Origin: Tessaracoccus flavescens
GTDB lineage: Bacteria; Actinomycetota; Actinomycetes; Propionibacteriales; Propionibacteriaceae
Length of the DNA: 64,000 bases
Direction: 5' to 3'
Assembly (NCBI RefSeq): GCF_001998865.1
Contig: NZ_CP019607.1
Coordinates: 3,472,001-3,536,000 of the forward strand
Below are positions 58,963 through 64,000 of the stretch, one piece after another. Both the position numbers and the translations under genes were made by a program. The notes below the pieces were generated by a model. The model was not told where the DNA came from. It worked only from the letters and a program-made list of their open reading frames with translations, and made no database searches. Positions within the stretch are counted from its first letter, which is position 1. Each line of letters opens with the position of its first letter.

Positions 58963-59589
58963 TCAGAGTTCCTCGATCTCGGGGCCGAAGTCGAGCTTCG
59001 GGTCGTCGTCTCGTCCGGTGACGTCACAGGTGACGACCCAGTCCTTGCCGCCACCCGCGGCGTCGAGTTCCAGTTGCCACATCTCACCTGCGCCGTCAAG
59101 GCTGCCCGTCAGCCAGCCGCTGTCGGCGTCCACCCTGAGGTTCGGATACTCACTGTCCTGCTGACGTGTCAGCTCGCGGGTCGCGGAGTCGAGGGTCCGA
59201 CCTTGGCTGGTCACCTCCTCGTCGTAGGCCTCCAGGCTCCCCACACCGAGGAATCCCCACAGCGGCACGGCGAAGAAGATGATCACCAGTAGCAGCAGAC
59301 ACTGGAATGCCAGGAGTCCGATGACAACGAAAGTGCCGACGCTGGTATTCGACCGCAGAGCAGGAGCGAAGCTCCAGGTCGGAGGCGCCCAGCTACCGTA
59401 GGACGGTGCACCCTGCGACGTCGCAGCAGGCTCATCTTCCGGGGCGCCCTCCGGTGGACGGGCGGAGTGGCCACGAGTTCCGGGTTCCGGACAGACATCC
59501 CGGGTCGCCGAGCTGCCGAGGTCAGGCTGGGAGTTCAGGCCCAACGCCCTGATCGGCGTCGAACTGACTGGAGTGGGCGACCGGACCAC
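58963..59589 (-). CDS. Hypothetical single-pass membrane protein
   Basis: 208 aa from a GTG at 59589. Pro/Ser/Ala-rich cytoplasmic part, one long membrane helix (VGTFVVIGLLAFQCLLLLVIIFFAVPLWGF), then an extracytoplasmic domain ending with EMWQLELDAAGGGKDWVVTCDVTG. No family is recognised. The start could be further in. Resembles in build (N-in, Pro-rich, one helix) the duplicated membrane proteins downstream, although the sequence is different. Confidence 0.5.
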   Translation of the reverse strand: MVRSPTPVSSTPIRALGLNSQPDLGSSATRDVCPEPGTRGHSARPPEGAPEDEPAATSQGAPSYGSWAPPTWSFAPALRSNTSVGTFVVIGLLAFQCLLLLVIIFFAVPLWGFLGVGSLEAYDEEVTSQGRTLDSATRELTRQQDSEYPNLRVDADSGWLTGSLDGAGEMWQLELDAAGGGKDWVVTCDVTGRDDDPKLDFGPEIEEL

Positions 59590-59934
59590 GACGTGGGCCC
59601 TCGGCGATCACGACCCGACCGCCGGTCGGCGACGCCGCCGCGATGAGAACCTGACAGTGGACGGTCGAGAAGACCTGCTCCCCGCCGGCGGAGTACTGGT
59701 CCCCTGACCCCTTGCGGGTCTTCCCGCAACGGGCCCACGCGGAGCATTTGCGGGTCATGAAGCCGCCCGGCGAGGCTCGCCGACTCTACCTTTGGCCATG
59801 TCTGGGACCCGACGGGCAGACATTGACCCTTCCGGGCGATAGCTTGCCTGGCAGGCGCATCGCAGGCTGTCAGCGGGCATTTGCCGGCTCGATGGTGCGG
59901 TGGCGTTGCTGACAGGTAGCGAGCGGAAGGTGAG
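59590..59934. other. 345-bp stretch without a firm gene
   Basis: A minus-strand frame of 78 codons (59522-59758, starting MTRKCSAWARCGKTRKGSG) overlaps the gene before it and is not convincing. From 59771 on the sequence belongs to the first copy of the tandem duplication. Confidence 0.3.
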
Positions 59935-60762
59935 GTGGTCACGGTGGACCCCATCAGCGCGGCGGTGGACTTGGCCAAGCAGATCGTGGCGAAGATCCAC
60001 AAGGCCATGGAGACCGCAGCCAAGGCGGCGGCACAGGGCGGTGGCGGCGGCGCGGCCCCGCAGTTCCAGGCCGTCTCGAGCCACGACACGCTCCGGGCCG
60101 CTGTGATCGCGGCCCACGAGAAGGACAGCCAACATCTCGACAACGCGACGAAGGTGCTGACCACCATCTCACCTGCGCTGCGCGTCGCAATTGCCGCCGC
60201 ACAGTTCGCCGGGAAGGTCCTGCAGGACAAGAACCTCGAACTGCTCGATGAGCAGCGGGCCCGCCTGGTTGAGGCTGAGGCGGTCGCCGGCCCGGCTGTG
60301 GCCGATCTGCGCACCAAGGAGCAGGTCTGGGAGGCGCAGCAGGCAGCGCTGCGAGAAGTGGCCCAGCTGACAGCCAAGTTGCAGAGCATCCCAGGCTGGG
60401 AGGGCATGGCCTCCAGCGGCTACGGCGGCGCAGCCACTGGCCAGATCACCGCAGTCACGCAACTGGTCGCAGGCAGTCTCCGGATGCCCAGCAGCATCCG
60501 CGAGGTGGCGAACCTGAACGAAGCGATCATGACGGCCATCAGCACGGTGATCGGCCACCGGACGCACCAGATCAGCAAGGCACCCACAGGGGTGCCGGGC
60601 TCGTTCAGCTGTACTCATGTGGCGACCGCCGCCCTGACGGGGCTGACCCTGAAGATGGACGCTGAACTCGGCGGGGAGACGACCCAAGCCAAGCTCGATG
60701 AAGTCCAGGGTCTGGTTGACGCGTCGCGCTCAATGATCCCTAATCCCTGGCCGGGTTCCTGA
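59935..60762 (+). CDS. Hypothetical helical protein, copy A
   Basis: 275 aa, mostly alpha-helical: AAVDLAKQIVAKIHKAMETA, a Gly/Ala linker, HLDNATKVLTTISPALRVAIA, DLRTKEQVWEAQQAALREV. A WEG motif lies in a turn (SIPGWEGMA), slightly like WXG100/ESX substrates, but the length and place differ. No signal peptide. Starts GTG at 59935 behind GGAAGG; GTG at 59944 possible. Copy B (62076) is identical except for a block after residue 198 (TAISTVIGHRTHQISKAPT versus SNISRAIGRQQRQITKVNP). Convergent with the membrane protein gene, 2 bp between stops. Confidence 0.6.
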   Translation: MVTVDPISAAVDLAKQIVAKIHKAMETAAKAAAQGGGGGAAPQFQAVSSHDTLRAAVIAAHEKDSQHLDNATKVLTTISPALRVAIAAAQFAGKVLQDKNLELLDEQRARLVEAEAVAGPAVADLRTKEQVWEAQQAALREVAQLTAKLQSIPGWEGMASSGYGGAATGQITAVTQLVAGSLRMPSSIREVANLNEAIMTAISTVIGHRTHQISKAPTGVPGSFSCTHVATAALTGLTLKMDAELGGETTQAKLDEVQGLVDASRSMIPNPWPGS

Positions 60763-60764
60763 GC

Positions 60765-61439
60765 TTAGGGGTACTGTGCTGCGATCGCGTCTGCGATGGC
60801 CTGGACCTCTTTGAGCGTAATTCCGTCTTGTGGGCCAACGTTCACGTCGATGAGTGTGAACGTCGAGGTCTCAACGAAGCACGCGATCCTGCCGCCGATA
60901 TCCTTGCTCACGCAGATCACCCGGCCGCCGGAGGAGGCAACAGGTTCGGCAGCTCCATCGGCTGCTTCCTCGGGGGTCAGGTCCACGTCGGAACCGACCA
61001 CGTGGATCTGCGCGTCGCCGCCGTTGGGATCTTCTCGTCCTTCGGTGATGTAGTAGCCGCCCGTTGACGCGCCGGGCTGGACGTGCCAGCCGTTGACCTC
61101 CGGGGGAAGGTCCTCCAGCATGATCGGACGCTTCTCGACCGTCGGGGTGGGTGTCGGATCGGCGGCCTTGCTCGTAGCAGGTGTCGAGGGATCAGCTGTC
61201 GGGGGCTGGTCGCCAGGTCTGGTCAGGAACCAGGCACCCACACCGATCAGAGCGACCGCGACCAGGACGGCTGCGATGATCAGGGGTAGCCGGTTCGGCT
61301 TGCGCGGCGGTGCATCGTAGGGCTGCTGGGGCGGTGGGCCCTGCCACCCCTGCTGCGGGTTGCTCTGCCACCCGGGCGTCCCCTGGCGTGGTGGGCCTGG
61401 AGGGCCGTGCTGGGGGCCGTGCCACTGCTGATTCGACAT
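60765..61439 (-). CDS. Hypothetical Pro-rich membrane protein, copy A
   Basis: 224 aa. Gln/Pro/Gly-rich cytoplasmic N-terminus (WHGPQHGPPGPPRQG), one membrane helix (LPLIIAAVLVAVALIGVGAWFL), a Thr/Pro linker and an outer domain ending DGITLKEVQAIADAIAAQYP. Three cysteines or fewer; VICVSKDIGGRIACFVET suggests one disulfide. Compared with copy B, the N-terminal 115 residues are nearly identical and the outer domain only about two-thirds similar. The topology is N-in. Function unknown; such proteins often accompany secretion or surface systems. Confidence 0.6.
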   Translation of the reverse strand: MSNQQWHGPQHGPPGPPRQGTPGWQSNPQQGWQGPPPQQPYDAPPRKPNRLPLIIAAVLVAVALIGVGAWFLTRPGDQPPTADPSTPATSKAADPTPTPTVEKRPIMLEDLPPEVNGWHVQPGASTGGYYITEGREDPNGGDAQIHVVGSDVDLTPEEAADGAAEPVASSGGRVICVSKDIGGRIACFVETSTFTLIDVNVGPQDGITLKEVQAIADAIAAQYP

Positions 61440-61527
61440 AGGTGTCCTTCACGTCGTCGGCTGCCGCCCAGACTAGGACATGTCTCAGCCAACGCCCCTG
61501 ACAGCGATCAACACAGTGGCCGGAAGT

Positions 61528-61690
61528 TCAATAGCGCTCACCCTCGCAGGTCTCGGCAGTCACGCTCAACCGCTGAATCTCACAGCTCTCCACACCCAAC
61601 TCCTCAGCACGGGAGCCAAGACATGCCCACACATCCTCCGGGGACCCACTCCCCTGGACCACTCACCATCGTCCTTGCACAAGTCCCCCA
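61528..61690 (-). pseudogene. C-terminal remnant of the third duplicated gene, copy A
   Basis: Aligned with the gene at 63669-64000, this stretch keeps the end ELGVESCEIQRLS but has lost one base near 61640, and similarity ends around 61690. The gene is thus dead in copy A. Confidence 0.55.
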
Positions 61691-61692
61691 CC

Positions 61693-61791
61693 CTGTACGT
61701 GACCTGCGAGCCTTGCCCCGAATGCCGCAAGCTGATCGCCGGAGCACAGCTCCTCCAGGTGATCTGGCCCGACGGCTCCTGGTCAGTGTGA
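61693..61791 (+). pseudogene. Fragment with deaminase-type zinc motif
   Basis: Thirty-two codons read LYVTCEPCPECRKLIAGAQ and end SWSV-stop. TxEPCPxC is the second zinc-binding motif of dCMP/cytidine deaminase folds, as in LYVT..PCPECAK. The upstream HxE half is not found. It may be the end of a deaminase domain, joined here by the duplication. From 61792 to 61910 only a hydrophobic reading (SLLAAGQLLIAAISSIGL) is seen. Confidence 0.35.
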
Positions 61792-62075
61792 CTCCCGCGC
61801 ACCCTCGACACGTCGATCGCTGCTAGCGGCAGGCCAACTGCTCATCGCCGCAATCAGTTCGATTGGCCTGGTCCCCACGGCTGCCGCCGTGGCGCCGGCG
61901 AACCGCTGACCGAGGCTCGCCGACCTCGACCTTTGGCCATGTCTGGGACCCGACGGGCAGACATTGACCCTTCCGGGCGATAGCTTGCCTGGCAGGCGCA
62001 TCGCAGGCTGTCAGCGGGCATTTGCCGGCTCGATGGTGCGGTGGCGTTGCTGACAGGTAGCGAGCGGAAGGTGAG

Positions 62076-62903
62076 GTGGTCACGGTGGACCCCATCAGCG
62101 CGGCGGTGGACTTGGCCAAGCAGATCGTGGCGAAGATCCACAAGGCCATGGAGACCGCAGCCAAGGCGGCGGCACAGGGCGGTGGCGGCGGCGCGGCCCC
62201 GCAGTTCCAGGCCGTCTCGAGCCACGACACGCTCCGGGCCGCTGTGATCGCGGCCCACGAGAAGGACAGCCAACATCTCGACAACGCGACGAAGGTGCTG
62301 ACCACCATCTCACCTGCGCTGCGCGTCGCAATTGCCGCCGCACAGTTCGCCGGGAAGGTCCTGCAGGACAAGAACCTCGAACTGCTCGATGAGCAGCGGG
62401 CCCGCCTGGTTGAGGCTGAGGCGGTCGCCGGCCCGGCTGTGGCCGATCTGCGCACCAAGGAGCAGGTCTGGGAGGCGCAGCAGGCAGCGCTGCGAGAAGT
62501 GGCCCAGCTGACAGCCAAGTTGCAGAGCATCCCAGGCTGGGAGGGCATGGCCTCCAGCGGCTACGGCGGCGCAGCCACTGGCCAGATCACCGCAGTCACG
62601 CAACTGGTCGCAGGCAGTCTCCGGATGCCCAGCAGCATCCGCGAGGTGGCGAACCTGAACGAAGCGATCATGAGTAACATCAGTCGAGCCATCGGTCGAC
62701 AACAGCGCCAGATCACCAAGGTGAACCCGGGAGTTCCAGGCTCGTTCGCCTGCACACATGCGGCGACCACCGCCCTGACGGGGCTGACCCTCCGGTTGGA
62801 CGCTGAACTCGGCGGGGAGACGACCCAAGCCAAGCTCGATGAAGTCCAGGGTCTGGTTGACGCGTCGCGCTCAATGATCCCCGATCCCTGGCCAGGCTCT
62901 TGA
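62076..62903 (+). CDS. Hypothetical helical protein, copy B
   Basis: 275 aa, same length as copy A. The first 198 residues are identical; then SNISRAIGRQQRQITKVNP replaces the block of copy A, and later differences are few (TLRLDAEL, MIPDPWPGS). Synonymous identity over the first 600 bp points to a recent duplication or gene conversion, while the 3' block is older. Ends 2 bp before the stop of the convergent gene. Confidence 0.6.
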   Translation: MVTVDPISAAVDLAKQIVAKIHKAMETAAKAAAQGGGGGAAPQFQAVSSHDTLRAAVIAAHEKDSQHLDNATKVLTTISPALRVAIAAAQFAGKVLQDKNLELLDEQRARLVEAEAVAGPAVADLRTKEQVWEAQQAALREVAQLTAKLQSIPGWEGMASSGYGGAATGQITAVTQLVAGSLRMPSSIREVANLNEAIMSNISRAIGRQQRQITKVNPGVPGSFACTHAATTALTGLTLRLDAELGGETTQAKLDEVQGLVDASRSMIPDPWPGS

Positions 62904-62905
62904 AC

Positions 62906-63580
62906 TCAGGGGTACTTCGCCGCGATCGCATCCGCGACGGTCTGGACTTCCTCCAATGTGATGCCGTCTTGTTGGGCTGCGGTCACGTCGATGAGAGTGA
63001 AGGTCGAGGTGTCGACGAAACACGCAATGTCGCCCATATAGTCCTCGGGGACGCAGATCACCCGGCCGCCGGAGGACTCGACTGGATCGTCAGCACCCTC
63101 CACGGCTAGCTCCAGGGAGTAGGAGTCGTCGTCTGCACCAGTCACGTTGATCTGGGCGTCGGCACCGTTGGGGTCTTGTCGTCCGTCGGTGATGTAGTAG
63201 CCGCTCGTCCCCGCAGGCTTCACGCGCCAGCCGTTGACCTCAGGGGGAAGGTCTTCGAACGTGACCCGGCGCTTCTCGACCGTCGGGGTCGGTGTCGGGT
63301 CGGCGGCCTGGCTCGTGCCAGGTGTCGAGGGATCAGCTGTCGGGGGCGGGTCGCCAGGTCTGATCAGGAACCAGACACCCACACCGATCAGAGCGACCGC
63401 GACCAGGACGGCTGCGATGATCAGGGGTAGCCGGTTCGGCTTGCGCGGCGGTGCATCGTAGGGCTGCTGGGGCGGTGGGCCCTGCCACCCCTGCTGCGGG
63501 TTGCCCTGCCACCCGGGCGTCCCCTGGCGTGGTGGGCCTGGAGGGCCGTGCTGGGGGCCGTGCCACTGCTGATTCGACAT
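62906..63580 (-). CDS. Hypothetical Pro-rich membrane protein, copy B
   Basis: 224 aa. The N-terminal part is the same as copy A with a few changes (GWQGNPQQ, VWFLIRPGD). The outer domain differs: WRVKPAGTSGYYITDGRQD, AVEGADDPVESSGGRVICVPED, and ends TVADAIAAKYP. The C-terminal domain diverges together with the facing end of the helical protein. It lies downstream of the third gene (63669) on the same strand, 88 bp apart, so the two may form an operon. Confidence 0.6.
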   Translation of the reverse strand: MSNQQWHGPQHGPPGPPRQGTPGWQGNPQQGWQGPPPQQPYDAPPRKPNRLPLIIAAVLVAVALIGVGVWFLIRPGDPPPTADPSTPGTSQAADPTPTPTVEKRRVTFEDLPPEVNGWRVKPAGTSGYYITDGRQDPNGADAQINVTGADDDSYSLELAVEGADDPVESSGGRVICVPEDYMGDIACFVDTSTFTLIDVTAAQQDGITLEEVQTVADAIAAKYP

Positions 63581-63668
63581 AGGTGTCCTTCACGTCGTCG
63601 GCTGCCGCCCAGACTAGGACATGTCTCAGCCAACGCCCCTGACAGCGGTCAACACAGTGGCCGGAAGT

Positions 63669-64000
63669 TCAATAGCGCTCACCCTCGCAGGTCTCGGCAG
63701 TCACGCTCAACCGCTGAATCTCACAGCTCTCCACACCCAACTCCTGAGCACGGGAGTCCAGACATGCCCACACGTCGTCCAGGGTCACACTCCCCCGGAG
63801 CCCCTCACCATCGTCCCTGCACCAGTCCTGGGCCACCTGAGGCAGCACGACGCCCGTCGTGTAGTGGTTGTCCTTCATGTCGGGAGCGGCCCACAGCACC
63901 GAGCCGAACCCGCTCGGGCACGCGCTCGACCTCATGTCCAGGGAGAACAGTCCACCGAGGGCATTGGGTGCCACGTTGAACCCGAGCACCTCAATCGTGC
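63669..64000 (-). CDS. Hypothetical protein, partial at the window edge
   Basis: The frame is open from the window edge to the stop at 63669 (about 110 codons); a GTG at 63989 could be the start, but the frame continues beyond it. Reads GFNVAPNALGGLFSLDMRS, WAAPDMKDNHYTTGVVLPQV, LDDVWACLDSRAQELGVES. No family is recognised. Paralogous to the broken remnant at 61528-61690. Upstream partner of the membrane protein gene. Confidence 0.55.
   Translation of the reverse strand, partial: TIEVLGFNVAPNALGGLFSLDMRSSACPSGFGSVLWAAPDMKDNHYTTGVVLPQVAQDWCRDDGEGLRGSVTLDDVWACLDSRAQELGVESCEIQRLSVTAETCEGERY

Larger units (their letters stand above)
59771..61690. repeat. Tandem duplication, copy A
   Basis: About 1.92 kb that reappears at 61911-63831 (offset 2140-2141 bp). 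The outer parts are almost identical; the middle (about 60531-61090) has diverged. Contains gene pair A and a degraded end of a third gene. Confidence 0.9.
61911..63831. repeat. Tandem duplication, copy B
   Basis: Second copy of the unit at 59771-61690; begins CGAGGCTCGCCGAC like copy A. The arms are near-identical, the core (about 62672-63230) diverged. Confidence 0.9.

Noticed and set aside
59522..59758. 78-aa minus-strand frame upstream of the membrane protein gene
   Set aside because: Overlaps the following gene in another frame, has no family resemblance and no convincing start signal.
61480..61791. A full 103-aa plus-strand gene
   Set aside because: The first two-thirds run antisense to the degraded third gene of the duplication and have no motif; only the last 32 codons resemble a deaminase, so it is listed as a fragment.

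Overview
The window comes from a high-GC Actinomycetota chromosome, most likely the family Propionibacteriaceae (Tessaracoccus-like; genus is inference). Pointers are a PPi-dependent phosphofructokinase, a MurA carrying an N-terminal helix-turn-helix, a mycobacterial-type gene order (CDP-alcohol transferase, DUF881, small basic protein, DUF881, FHA, MerR, bifunctional nuclease, MerR), PimA/acyltransferase genes next to thrS, and several genes whose -10 box lies only 6-8 nt before the start codon (leaderless pattern).

Layout. 1-5.7 kb: start of metH, an HTH-MurA fusion with its own palindromic operator, lpd, small genes, a scar holding two broken genes, and a PTS IIA gene. 5,840-27,728: a complete Tn7-like transposon of about 21.9 kb. 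It has matching ends (17-bp inverted repeat with one mismatch), a perfect 5-bp target duplication (CGCTA), the core tnsA-tnsB-tnsC-tniQ, and cargo that is largely defence-like: a type III Mod/Res pair (Res frameshifted as given) run on into a 1245-aa Mrr-nuclease/NACHT protein; a TIR-like / HIT / membrane-protein operon; two further PD-(D/E)xK proteins; a GIY-YIG-like protein; small regulators. No cas gene or CRISPR array was seen. The right end replaces the -35 region of a protein-tyrosine phosphatase gene and supplies a new one.

27.7-34.5 kb: phosphatase, DUF937 protein, a degenerate locus (ISL3 transposase remnant plus fragments of two host genes), yciO, an aldo/keto reductase, two TadE-like genes and pfp. 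34.5-45.2 kb: a long minus-strand block for envelope and growth control (YihY, two MerR regulators, bifunctional nuclease, GarA-like FHA protein, DUF881/small basic protein/DUF881, CDP-alcohol phosphatidyltransferase, PimA-like glycosyltransferase, acyltransferase, HIT protein, ThrS). 45.3-48.9 kb: enoyl-CoA hydratase/SDR pair, acetyltransferase, YbaK deacylase, EamA exporter.

48.9-58.4 kb: a carbohydrate uptake and catabolism locus: PIG-L deacetylase (divergent), two TIM-barrel isomerase/epimerase-like enzymes, a sugar ABC transporter (binding protein, fused ATPase, permease), a Gfo/Idh/MocA dehydrogenase, a ROK regulator and a divergent NagB-like enzyme. The same operator-like motif (TCCAA-N3-TTGGA) stands in front of both outer transcription units. 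An N-acetylated amino-sugar conjugate is a reasonable guess for the substrate. 58.4-64 kb: repeat-containing and membrane proteins, then a tandem duplication (period about 2.14 kb) of a convergent gene pair whose outer arms are nearly identical while the facing 3' ends have diverged.

Several genes (res, the sugar-binding protein twice, the ROK regulator) each need one missing base restored to read through. All are -1 changes, so assembly error must be weighed against true decay.
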